Assembly: GCA_947311845.1 (NCBI GenBank) | Contig: CAMZMU010000040.1 | Span: 52,517,782-52,581,781, forward strand | Source: Poa pratensis | Taxonomy: Eukaryota > Streptophyta > Magnoliopsida > Poales > Poaceae | DNA: 64,000 nt | Direction: 5' to 3' | Shown: positions 24,228-35,528 of the stretch, one piece after another | Position numbering within the stretch: the stretch's first letter is position 1 | Layout: every line of letters starts with the position of its first letter | The notes under the pieces: generated by a model | What the model was told of the DNA's origin: nothing | The model's database searches: none | The model's input: only the letters and a program-made list of their open reading frames with translations | Translations under genes and position numbers: made by a program

Positions 24228-27200
24228 ATGGCGGAGGCGTCCACGGCGGCGCCGGTGCCGGAGGGGGTGCTGCACAGGAGGATAGACTTCCACCTCGCCA
24301 GGAAGCCCCATGCGGCCTTGGCCGTCGGGGGAGGCGGGTTCCGGATGGAAACCCTGAACCCGGATGCCGGGGGTGGGCGGCGGCGGCGGGAGCGGCCAGG
24401 AGCGAGGGGGAGGCGAGGAGGCCGGAGAAGGCGGAGGCTGCTGCGTTGGATCCGGAGCTCACTGTGGCCAGGATCTACCTCGGGAGAATTGTGAGTACAG
24501 AAATTTGCAATTCTATTTTGAGGGTTTGTTCTCTTAAAGCTGTGATTTTTGGTGCTCGGGCACCAAAGTTATCGACTCGGGTGTGTAGCCACGATTGTGG
24601 GCTCCTAGTCAATAAAAAATGTACATAATTTGCTTCAAGGAACTGCCATTTCTTGAGGTCTTAGTATGGTTCGGGATATTTTGCGTTCAGCTTGTGTATG
24701 TCCTTTCGAGCTCTGAAATGGACTACATTGCAGGGTGCTGGTCTGCAAAATCTTGGGAACACTTGCTACCTCAACTCAGTTCTGCAATGCTTGACTTACA
24801 CCGAGCCGTTCGCAGCGTATTTGCAGAGTGGAAGGCACAAGTCTTCATGTAAGTGCTGTCAGAACTTGCAACTGTCCACCGGCTTAGTGTCGCATAAATG
24901 AATTGATGATGTTGCATCAGGCTGTGGATTCCCAAGCTAGCAGTAAATTGATCTGCCGGTTGGAGTATCGCGTATTTTAATGTAGTCTTAATCCTTGACA
25001 AAGGTATAATCTGGGCTCTAGGCTATACCGATATCCATGCAACTACTATTTGAATATCAGTATCCCTACCAAAGACATCACTTGCATTCCCACGGCTCAA
25101 GGCTATTCTTTCCACACCATTGGCAAGTTTCACCATTCCTCCAGCTTGCATCAAGTATGGATCAAGAAATACGTGCAATCCCATCTCCAAGTTTTTCTGT
25201 CAACCGTTATCATCCACTGGAAAAGTCGTGTAAAAGTTTGTTATTCTACTTTGTTAAGAATTATGTGGATGAGAACGGTTGGCTTGTATATGGATGATTA
25301 TCCTTACCAATCAGTTTAGTCACACCTAATGGAACATGTATTAAGTCAGATAATAGAAATTATCGCTGCGTCAAATAAGTGTGATTCAAAATTATTCCGG
25401 CTTCCTGCCTTATGTGTTAAATTACCGACCTATTCTCTTTATGTAATTTAGTACTTTGTCAAGTGCCATGCTTCTGTTTTGAGGTTGGGAATGTGGCTTG
25501 CAAATATAAAGCCTACATTTCGTCTGGTCTTGATTGAAAAGATAGGGCATGCATATGTATTTAATGACATTTTTCTTCTCCCCTCATTTAACTTTGCTCT
25601 ATTTTCAACATTTCTGAGTAGAAAGTCACACTAGCCTACCACAGTGATCTATCACTATCTTATTTTAATACATTAACACCATGGATAGCAATACAAACCT
25701 TGTTATCTGTGAATCAACTAAACCCACAGCCTACAACTATGCCATTGTATGTTTGTTCTACTCTTCTATTCTACTACATCCCTTCCAAAATATAAGATGT
25801 TTTAGCTTTTTTCTGATTCGGATGTACATAGATGCGTTTTAGTGTGTAGATTGATTCACTCATTTCAGTCTGTACGTACTCTATATTGAAATATCTAAAT
25901 ATCTTATAATTTGGAACGGAGGGAGTAGCTAACAGTGATTTTGTATGCTCTATCATGTTAATTAAGCATATAGTGTCTGTGTATTTCATTTTTTTTGCCC
26001 CTGTAAGGCATTTATCGCACATCTGTTGCTAATTCCTTTTTTCCCACCATTTTTAGGTCATACTCTTGGATTTTGTGCATTATGTGCTCTTCAGAACCAT
26101 GTTAAGACTGCTCTACAATCAACCGGAAAAATAGTGACACCATCACAGATTGTCAAGAACTTGCGTTGTATCCTTCCATCTGCTCCAGCTTAATTGATTT
26201 CCTCTTTTAGTTTTAACTTCCAGAATTTGTATGGTCTATTCTTATCCAGCATCAAATGTGAATCCTTGACCGCAGATAGGCATTTCTCGTAGTTTCCGCA
26301 ATTCCAGGCAGGAAGATGCACATGAGTTGATGGTTAACTTGCTTGAATCCATGCATAAATGCTGTTTACCTTCTGGAGTACCGAGTGAGTCTGCAAGTGC
26401 ATATGAGAAGAGCTTAGTTCACAAAATATTTGGTGGCCGCCTAAGAAGTCAGGTACATCATGTGCATTCGTACATTTGGACTAGCATTTTCTTAGGAAAA
26501 CCCATTTCCGTTGTCATCACTGCTTTGCTACATATTTATGCTCCAGGTGAAATGCTCAAAGTGCTCACATTGTTCCAACAAATTTGATCCTTTCTTGGAT
26601 CTCAGTCTTGATATTGGCAAGGCCACATCTTTGGTGAGAGCACTTGAAAATTTTACCGAAGATGAACTACTCGACGGGGGTAAAAAACAATATCAGTGCG
26701 AGCGCTGCAGGCAGAAAGTTCAAGCAAGGAAAAGGTTTACAATTGATAGGGCTCCAAATGTTTTGACAGTTCATCTGAAGCGCTTTAGCCCTTTCAATCC
26801 CCGTGATAAGATTGACAAAAAAGTGGATTTTCAACCTGTTCTAGACTTGAAACCATTTGTTAGTGATCCTCAAGTGAGTAATTTGGACTAAATGTTTGAT
26901 ATTTACCTTGATTTCCCTGTAATTAACGTCAGCATTTTCATTTTCCTTGATCATGTGTAGGTTACAGATTACAAATACAGCCTTTATGGTGTTTTGGTTC
27001 ATGCTGGTTGGAGCACTCAATCTGGTCATTACTATTGTTATGTTCGGACTTCCAGTGGGATGTGGCACAATCTTGATGATAATCAGGTCTGGTATACAGT
27101 ATACGGTTGAACTTTTACTATGTTACTTGTACTTTATAGTGCTAACCTTAGCATGCTGGCTCATATACCATCAATGAAATACTACTTCTGAAACAATTGT

Positions 27201-29826
27201 TTTCCCTTTCAAGAACATCTTCATATATAGTATTGCTGCTCCAACTTCTTGAAGAATTATGCTATGAACGTTATCTTTATCTTCGATAACTTGCATTGTA
27301 TTACACATAGACTGTACATAGAAAAGTCGTATTGTCATAATGTCATGTAATCCTTAGTTTTACAGCATTCAGGGCACAGTAGTCACACTGTGTAACCTCA
27401 CGTGTTTCTTGGAAGCCACTCCTTGTTGCTTGTTCCAATTTGTGATGTATTCACTGTACTAGTATATGCTGAATATATTTGATAAGTTACCACTGTACGT
27501 TAGACTCGCTTTGTTTGAGAAGAATCCGCTAGCTAGATTTTGAATATCAGGAGTACGGATTGGATTTTGTTCATTGTTGGGCTATATTGCTTGATGATTT
27601 CCAGTTAGCGCTCCCTTTTTTTTATTCTGGCAGCCCTTTTATTTTTGATGTACTGATTCATTAGGTCATCAACTTCAGGTTCGCCAAGTTCGTGAGGCAG
27701 ACGTATTGAAGCAGAAAGCCTATATGTTATTTTATGTACGTGACAGGTCAGTAACACATTGGTGCGCAAAGACAGTAGAACTGCTAATGTGCCTGTAAAC
27801 AAGATGATCCCTGGGAAGATCTCATGTCTTAATGGTGTAACGCAAAGTGGTGTAATGGAAGCAAAATCGAGTGGTCTGTCATTTCCTTATGCAGATAAGA
27901 GGTCGCAGAGTATAAGCAATGGCCATTCAGGCATGATTAGTATGACTTCAGTGGACCATTGTTCAAGGAATGATGGCAAAACTGAATCTCCTGCAGTCCC
28001 CCCCAAAAGTGTGATGTCTAATGCACAGAAAGCTCTTGTACCTGGGAATGATGGTGCTATCTTATCAGCTAAATCAAAACAAGTTGCTTCGATTAGTCAT
28101 AAAGAGGCGCCTTTATCAGGTCAGCCTGCATCTCTTATCACCGCGAGCAGTAATCAAACAATCGCTGGTTGTGCATTTCCCAAGCTGGGGAACAGTACTT
28201 CTGTTGCCTCATCTATGGTCAGCAGTTCAGCTGGACTGTCTGAGACTGATAAACAGACTTCTTGCTCTGAAACATATTCCAAGCCAAGTTCCAAGGTAAA
28301 TAACACACTTAACATATTTACAGCAATCTTTTCCTTCTAAGGTATCGCTGCAATGGTCGCTACTAGTTTTTTTTTTAAATTTCCAGCACTTATTACTCAT
28401 GCTATCTTTATGCGACATGGTAGGATGCTATTGTTTCAAATGGTGTCATTACTAGCACTACCAGTGGAGTTCCAGTTTCAATGAAGGAAGTGAAGGATTT
28501 GACAGAACCTCTGAAGCAAGATGACAGAACAGTGAAGGAACTCCCTATGAGCAAGGTATGCTACTGGCCTATGGCTGACCTTTTCTCTCTAATTAGGAAA
28601 GTGTTGTCATTACTTATTACCCCATTATAAGACCAGTAGACTTGTGATCATACTGCTCCAGCTCATAAACTGAACCCTATGCTTCCATCTTTTTGCTGAA
28701 TACGAGTCAATCAATGTAATATGCTTTACACATGCATTTATGCAAAAGTATAACATCATAGTACCATGAATTGAACAAGTCGATGTTGTAAAACAGATAT
28801 CCTCGGAAGTTTCCATGAAGATGGTTGGAGCTGATTCATGTAATGGCAGAAAGACCAAAAGGGTGGACTCCAAGTCAAAGAAACTTGTGAGATATCCAGT
28901 CGTGAACTTGCGGCTTGGACCAAGACAATTATTATTACTAGGGTCACTAAAGCTACAAAAGAAAAAGAAGCATAAGAGAACCAAAAGAAATCATGTAGTT
29001 TGTAAAGACATGACAAGCGTTCCTTGTTCTGGTGACAGCACCAATGAGCAGCAGGCATCAACATCAGCTACTATGCCGCATGAACTTGCAGAATGTACAT
29101 CTCGTAAGCGGAAACATTCCTGTGCTAGTGTAAGCTCTGAAAATGACACCCATGCGTTCAAAGACACGCAGCAGGTTGTTGGGACCAGCTGTGCTGGTGC
29201 TGGTGATCATAACATAGACATCAAAAACAGAAAGAGTGCTGAGCTTCCAAAGTTGGACTCAAGTTCTTCTGCTAATCAATCAAGTTCAAGAAACAACATA
29301 GAAGCAAAGAAGGGAGCCACCTCCCAACATGTCGGCATTCTCACAAAGGACTTGATGGCAGAAGTTACTGGTTAGCAATTCTCTTAGCAGATATGCCCAA
29401 TTATTCTGTTAATACTCTTCTTTGCTTCCAATTTAAATCTGGAACATGTTCCTTTCAGTTGCACGGTGGGATGATGTTGGCGTGACAAACAGTGAGACTA
29501 GAGAGTACAAGAACTCAGGGAAGAACAGCATCGGATATGTCTTGGATGAATGGTGAGTTATTTTGCGATTCTCCATAAGATATATATTCTTCACTAATCT
29601 TTTGTGCTTTTCTGGCCGAGTTGTGACTGATTTAATGGTATGTGTTTCCAGGGATGAGGAGTATGACCGTGGAAAGGCAAAGAAGGTGAGAAAGGCGAAG
29701 GAAGATGACGACGACGACGGGCAGAACCCCTTCCAGGCGGAGGCCAACTTCGTGTCAGATCAAAAGACGAAGCAAAAGTCGTACCAATCGAGATCGTGGA
29801 GCAAGCCTGCCAGACCAAACCACTAG
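24228..29826 (+). CDS. Ubiquitin-specific protease (USP36/42-like, plant UBP23-type), with two apparent frameshifts
   Basis: Cysteine deubiquitinase (peptidase C19). Exons: 24228-24490, 24734-24848, 26057-26167, 26280-26452, 26547-26873, 26961-27086, 27679-28295, 28424-28555, 28797-29370, 29459-29552 and 29652-29826. Introns are GT-AG. Cys box [18 protein letters not shown] is in exon 2; QEDAHEL in exon 4; zinc-ribbon pairs CSKCSHC and CERCRQK in exon 5; His box [20 protein letters not shown] in exon 6. A basic, low-complexity tail follows ([13 protein letters not shown]), ending [14 protein letters not shown]...VLDEWDEEYDRG. Corrected length is about 900 residues. Exon 1 has two frames: MAEAST...[10 protein letters not shown], and upstream of the junction [20 protein letters not shown]. 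They join only if one base is added near 24369-24377. Another base is missing at 27745-27747 between YVRD and VSNTLVRKD. Either the allele is damaged or these are sequence errors. Confidence 0.88.
25777..25925. mobile_element. Stowaway-type MITE in intron 2 of the ubiquitin protease gene
   Basis: 149 bp with inverted ends (CATCCCTTCCAAAATATAAG and ...TTGGAACGGAGGGAG) between TA dinucleotides at 25775-25776 and 25926-25927. Confidence 0.87.
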
Positions 29827-31114
29827 ACGAGCCGGATAGACGACACCCCAAGAATCCATAGGAAAAATTGTTGTTGTATCACCCATTTTTTCAAGATATG
29901 ATTGTCTTTTGTTGTTGTTGTTTTTTCATTTTCTTGTTTGACAGCTCAAAGACAAGTCTTCATCAGGACCTGTATTTAGTTGCCGAGAGATTTTGTCGTG
30001 CAGTCCGAGTTGTGGAGCGTGTTGCCCTTTTTCCGCAACATTTGTGTACTTGGTTCTCCAGCAGTACAATTCTGAATAAATATATAAGTTATTATTTGTC
30101 CAAACAATATAATTAAGGCATGGTAAATTTGTAGGCATTGTAGATTGATGTAAACATTTTTGCTGTAGTTTGATAACATTGTAAGATGCAGTCTATCTAT
30201 TGCCAAAAGAAATAAAAAGGAATAGGAAGGTGGTCTGGTGTTTAATGGTTAGGGCGTAGTACACAACCTGGAGGAGAAGCGACGTGTCGGGCCAAGCAGT
30301 AACTGCCGCAACGGATAGTGCTACTAGGATCTTTGCGTTTGCTGAGTTGGAGCGTCTCATGAATGCTCCAATCTCAATCTGGAGCCGTCAATTAATTCAT
30401 GGCGGTGTCGACCCGGCATGACGTGGAGAAGAACAGAGCTCCTGGGTTGAAAGTTGAAACTGAAACTTATGGACGATTTCAGACCAAGATATATAGCTCG
30501 TGTCGACAAAAATTCTAGGAGATCTACATGCTGAATTGTACACAAACGAAAAAAAAGACATAATTTGAAACCAATTAAGATGCTGAAAGTTGAGCAATAA
30601 CTGCAAGGAGAGTGATGAATCGTTCGCCCGACGATGAGATTTCGTATCATTGCATCACCGATCTCCGGCCAGATTTATTGCCCCGGACACCGTGAGATCC
30701 AGATAGATACTCCCGTATTCATGCCTGATGAATGTGTGAAGTAGGCCGTACGTACACGTATTCCCGGCCGTATTCAAATGTGCGCCGGCCTTGATGAGCG
30801 TAGAACGCGAGTAAATTAATGCATGGCGATCACGCGCCTCCTGTGAGAGCTACGTACGTCGTGAACATGGCGAGATGTGGCACTGAGTTACTCGGCGATG
30901 CATGATTTCGTATCCATATGATTGCAGACGCGATGATCGCCGTTCGCCGGTCGGGGCAACAAGATTGAATGGAACTCCATCTCTCCTATAGCTGCTAGTT
31001 GGCGGGATCGATTCAAACCGTTGTCGATCGAGTTGTAGAATTAAATCTTGGGACGGCATGTTGCATGTGCATGTGCATATGCACGTGATGCGTGTGTGTG
31101 TGGTGGATTCCTCC
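29827..31114. other. Protease 3' UTR and intergenic region
   Basis: Downstream of the TAG the sequence is T-rich with AATAAATATAT at about 30076, a candidate polyadenylation signal. 30230-31114 contains no gene that I can support. Confidence 0.5.
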
Positions 31115-32371
31115 TTCCAAAAAAACCACCATAATTCAACGGGAAGTTCGAAAATCCACCGATTTCCCGTAATTCCTCAAAAATACACCAAAAAGGTTCG
31201 TTCCATTATGCACTGATTAAAATATTAGGTGGCGCTAACTCTATTTTTGACTGCGGGTTCCACTGTCAGGGGCGTGGCATGACGGTAACGGCCAAGGATG
31301 ACAATTGTGTAGAAATATCTACATTTGTTTTGTAAATTTTCGAGGAACCACTATTCAGCTCCTCTCTCTTCATTTCCTATTTAGTTTTTACCTTATTTTT
31401 CCCAATATTTTATTTCATTTATATGTTCTTAAACCAACTCCACACCCCCCCCCCCCCCATTCCCACCTCAATCCCCATCCGGCGGTGCCGCCACTCCCCT
31501 ACGGCTCGATCCATGCTCGTCGGCGGTGGCCGCAGAGACGACGCGTCAAGCTCCGGTCCGCAATCGCGGCAGCGGAGCCGTCGGTGGCCGAATGTCTAGT
31601 AGATGCGGTCGAGCTCCAGGCGTCGAGCACCACGACCACGGCGAGGAAACCGCCGAGCGGAACGCCTTCGTCGCGGGGCGCCTGAGCGCACACAGCAGCT
31701 CTGACGCCATGGTGTCAATGGCGGCCAGAAGGGAACGAAAACTCGCGTCATCCACGACAAGCAAAGGCGCCGATAAACGACGGTAATCGAAAGATAATCT
31801 CACCGCGGGCGTGCTTCTGTAGTAGATTGTGCTCAAAGTCGTCGACGACGGCGGGAATTCAAGGTTGACGCCGGCGTCCGAAACTGAAGAAAGTGGAAGC
31901 AGGGGTCACTGTGTTGGCTCCGGTGGGTGAAGAGTAGCTGGGGCAGCACGGATCTCCTCGGGGCGGAATTGGTCGACGAAGGCGTCCGAGCGGCGTCGAG
32001 CCGCTCCTCCACAACTGCCCCGCGCCGGAGAGGAGGCCGATGGCGCCTTCGTGTTGGTGGGCCAGGTCAACGCAAGCTATGGAAAAATAACAGAAAAATA
32101 AAAGAATAGTCTGACAGATATGGGCCACCAAAAAATTATAAAAACACCCAGAATTTAAGTCTACCTAACGTTTCTATCCTTCAACCGTTTCCGCATTTGC
32201 CACGTTAGCCTGACAATGGGTCCCGCTGGTCAGAAATCAGCTTAGCGCAGCCAAATTTCTTAATCAGTGCACATTCGAACGAACCAGCGCAATGATGGTG
32301 GATTTTTGAAAAACTAGGGGAACCGGCGGATTTTTGAACTTCGGGCTGATAATTGTGGTGGTTTTTTGGAA
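31115..32371. mobile_element. Long-TIR DNA transposon (MULE-like, unclassified)
   Basis: The left end TTCCAAAAAAACCACCATAA pairs with the right end GTGGTGGTTTTTTGGAA in inverted orientation. The similarity continues inward with gaps: AAAATCCACCG against CGGCGGATTTTTGAA, then ACTGTCAGG against CCTGACAATGGG. Terminal inverted repeats are therefore about 170 bp. The interior, about 31440-32110, is GC-rich and looks exon-like but I do not recognise its product. No clear target duplication, so MULE is only a guess. Confidence 0.65.
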
Positions 32372-32827
32372 TTAACTCGATGAGGAACGCATGCAATTTT
32401 TTTTTCAGGAACGCATGCAAGTTGAGGTAGCGTAGGTATGTAGAGTCGGCCGATCAACGAAATTATGGAAGAGACAAGAGATCAAGGGAAGCCATGTGTA
32501 ATGAATACGCCATCTCTTTTGAAAATTTCCACCTTTTCAAAACATGCATGTCTGCGTACGTTCACAGTCAAGATATCTTGGAAATCAGTGGTACGTACGT
32601 AACGTGGTGTGTGGTGTACCCATGTCCATGTGAATTTGGAAATTTGAACCATGGCGTGCAACGGATGGATCCATGGAGCCTGCCTAGCTAGCTACGTGGC
32701 ATAGATGGATCGGTACGCTGTAGTAGCTGTAAATGGAGTACTCGATACCTAGATATGTAGGGCCCGCACCGGGTCGGGGTTGTAGGGCTTTGTACCGTTG
32801 CCGCTGCTGCTCGATGCTTGCTAGCTA

Positions 32828-32950
32828 CTCCTCCGTTCGGAATTAGTTGACACGTGTTTGTCTAAAAGTGGATGTATCTATACACTACAATATGTCTAGA
32901 TACATCCGTATTTGGACAAACATGAGTCAACTAATTCCGAACGGAGGGAG
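32828..32950. mobile_element. Stowaway-type MITE
   Basis: 123 bp. CTCCTCCGTTCGGAATTAGT is complementary to the right end CTAATTCCGAACGGAGGGAG, with TA on each side (32826-32827 and 32951-32952). Near-perfect hairpin arms. Confidence 0.93.
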
Positions 32951-33029
32951 TAGGACAATTGGACAAATCCAATGCAATGACCTCGATCGGCTTAGGAACA
33001 AATTGATCGTCATGGATTAATTCCGAACG

Positions 33030-33761
33030 GCCTTACTTTTACTTTACAAGCTCCAATTCAAGACGGTTCTCCATGAGGAGGTTGATGACACTATCTTGTG
33101 GAAGCCGGCGGCAAATGAACAATATTCGGGCGGCATCGCTGAGGCTCAATTTTTTTTGGAGCCACCTACAATGACATGAAAAAATAGCGTGGAAAGTTTA
33201 GGCCCCTCCTAAAGTGAAGTTTTTTGTTTGGATTTCCATACAAAGTAGACTTTAGACGGCAGATAGACTCGAGAAGGGGGGACGGCAAAATTGTGGTCTT
33301 TGCCCATTTTGCCATAGAACCACGGAATCGGCGTACCACCTTCTTGTCCATTGCCATTTCATCGTGCGGATTTGGAGCCTCGTTAAAGAGTGGCTTGGTC
33401 TTTACTCCATTGATCCTCATCTATAGAAACCTCACTCTCTCAAAAGTTGGTGGCTCCTCATGACCAGATCTTCAATGCAAAACGGGAAGGCTATCGCCTC
33501 TATCACCGTCCTCGCCTCTTGAGAAATTTGGAAGAGATAAATGCTAGGGTCTTTCGCAACAAACCATCGCCGGCGATGAATCTTTTGGAGAAAATCAAGA
33601 AAGAAGTGCGGCTTTGGATGACCGAGGGTGCAAAATGTTTGAGTGAAATCATGCCGGGAGAGTAATCCTTTTTGTAATAATTCATTTACTTTTTTTTCAT
33701 AAAACTCTCCTTCTTAATTAATTGAATGGGGCAAAACTTTTGTCCCCGTTTAAAAAAAAAA
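33030..33761 (+). mobile_element. 5'-truncated LINE: C-terminal zf-RVT part of ORF2 and poly(A)
   Basis: Plus-strand frames resemble the zinc-binding C-terminus of plant LINE reverse transcriptases: DTILWKP, then PPKVKFFVW, TADRLEKGG, NCGLCPFCH, HCHFIVRIW and EIWKRINARVFRNKPS, ending AKCLSEIMPGE-stop at 33663-33665. Several stops and shifts interrupt it, for example CHRTTESAYH can only be read after a change of frame. An A-run at 33752-33761 is the tail. A dead-on-arrival copy. Confidence 0.8.
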
Positions 33762-33994
33762 CGGCTAGCTTAGATGAAAATGAGCTGTAAATTTAAGGGA
33801 GGAAAATGGTCGTCGTTAAACAAGTTCATGTTTGAAAAACGGCGATTTAATTTGATCGGATGGCTAGCACACGTACGTGTTTGAATTATGCATGGTCTGT
33901 AAGCGCAAGCACGGCCCAATTCCATGTGTAATTAACCCGCTTGTGCCCGTACGTACGTGTTACCACCGTAATTAACCACATGAGTTGAGCACTT

Positions 33995-34216
33995 TTTTTT
34001 TTTTTTTTTGAGGAAAGGACCTGATTCATAATAAAGGAAGCAGAGTACAAATTACAAGGCGATCCAACGAAGAAACGAAAATACAAAGGAACCCCTGCAA
34101 AAATGCACAGAGCACCCCAAGCCTCCAGGAACGATCACAATCAGGTCCACCACCACTCTCCCGAGAAACCTAGACGCCACCGCCGTCGCCGTACCACCAG
34201 TCGCCGGAGAAGAGGC
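33995..34216 (-). mobile_element. Poly(A) retroposon with a 20-bp target duplication
   Basis: Flanked by a perfect 20-bp duplication ACCACATGAGTTGAGCACTT at 33975-33994 and 34217-34236. The insert starts with a T-run (poly(A) read on the minus strand) followed by GAGGAAAGGACCTGATTCAT. This is target-primed reverse transcription, probably by LINE machinery. No intact ORF. Confidence 0.92.
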
Positions 34217-34236
34217 ACCACATGAGTTGAGCACTT

Positions 34237-35425
34237 ATTATTAAGCAAGTTGATTGAAGATGCTACTACGGGCATTACGGCGTTGCTTCGGACTCGTGAA
34301 ACGTACTACGTGACTGCTTGGTTTGACGGGAAATTCGAACAGGAACGGAGAACAGTCAACTGCTGCTTACTTTTCCGTTCTAGAGTTTTATTTACCCATC
34401 GTTCATGGCTTTCCGTCTTAGATCCCGTTCGAATTTTTCACATGGTGATTAATAATCCGTGTTTGTACGTAGTACACTAGTACTAATAGCCTTTCGAAAT
34501 GGCCGATACATGTACTCGTCTCCCGATTCGAAAGCACAGGTTAATTACCGCACTCGCAATGTCGTCTTTGATATCGTCGTGTTGCTGTCTAAGACGAAGC
34601 TAAGATGAATTTCAAAGAATAAAAGAGACGATGCACAAAGCTTTGTGTGCACTACTGGTACTCTGAAAACTCAACATTCAAAACAACGGGACTGTATTAT
34701 GTAGTAAGTTTGTTTTTCTTCTCAGTGCCAATCTGGTCCGTCCGATCATGGATCCATCCAACGGCTGTGCGCACATAGTCCGAGGCCCCTAAAATGCACC
34801 TACATCCTCCCCTGCAAGCCTCCTTTTCCAAGAAGCTGCAAAGCTGAAGCTAGCAGAGCAGAGCACATACCCACACTGCCATGGTGTACTAGTCCCACTA
34901 TTCCAGCCGAGCCGCAGAAGCTCAGTGCTGCGAAAGAAATTCCCTTCCCCATGCAGCACAGCAGCTGCTCTGCTCTGCTCGGTGCGCGCACGCACTCTGC
35001 ATCCCTGCATCCTGCACGGCGCGTCAGTAAGAAGCAGGAATTCACAGCTTCCATTTCAAACAAAAGGTAAAAATGGAAGCCCGCCACAGTCGCCCGCGTC
35101 AGTACCGCCCCGCCGCCTTCACTGCGGCGACATGGGTTGCTCGCCACCGCACTTAATTCCCCGCCCGCCTGCGCTTTCAGTTAAGGTGGTACTGCTCGCG
35201 GGACCATCGCCACTTAGTCCTGCGATCGAGCTCGGAGCCTCGTGGAGTAGCGTTGGTGTTGCTTGCTGCACTGTTCGCCGTTAATGGCGCGGGCTAGCGT
35301 CCAAGGATTAGCGCATTGATTGATCCGGTACTATTTTTTGAATGGGCGCCGGGATTTAAACTTGCCGCGCAGCCATCTGACGTTCGCGGATACTCTGCTC
35401 CTAGGTCCTAGCCGTAGCCGTCTCC
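34237..35425. other. Upstream region of the POLAR-like gene
   Basis: No gene recognised. The last part (34740-35425) becomes GC-rich and is likely promoter of the gene at 35529. Confidence 0.4.
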
Positions 35426-35433
35426 TATAAATA
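35426..35433 (+). promoter_or_regulatory. TATA box of the POLAR-like gene
   Basis: TATAAATA about 100 bp before the ATG at 35529, preceded by CTCC and followed by GC-rich leader sequence. Position and sequence fit a plant core promoter. Confidence 0.65.
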
Positions 35434-35528
35434 CCGGCCGTCGTCGTGGCCGGAGGCATCCATCCATCGATCGCCACTCAATTCTAATTCCACGTGCACC
35501 GGTTGATCATCAGTTGAGCTAGCGACAG

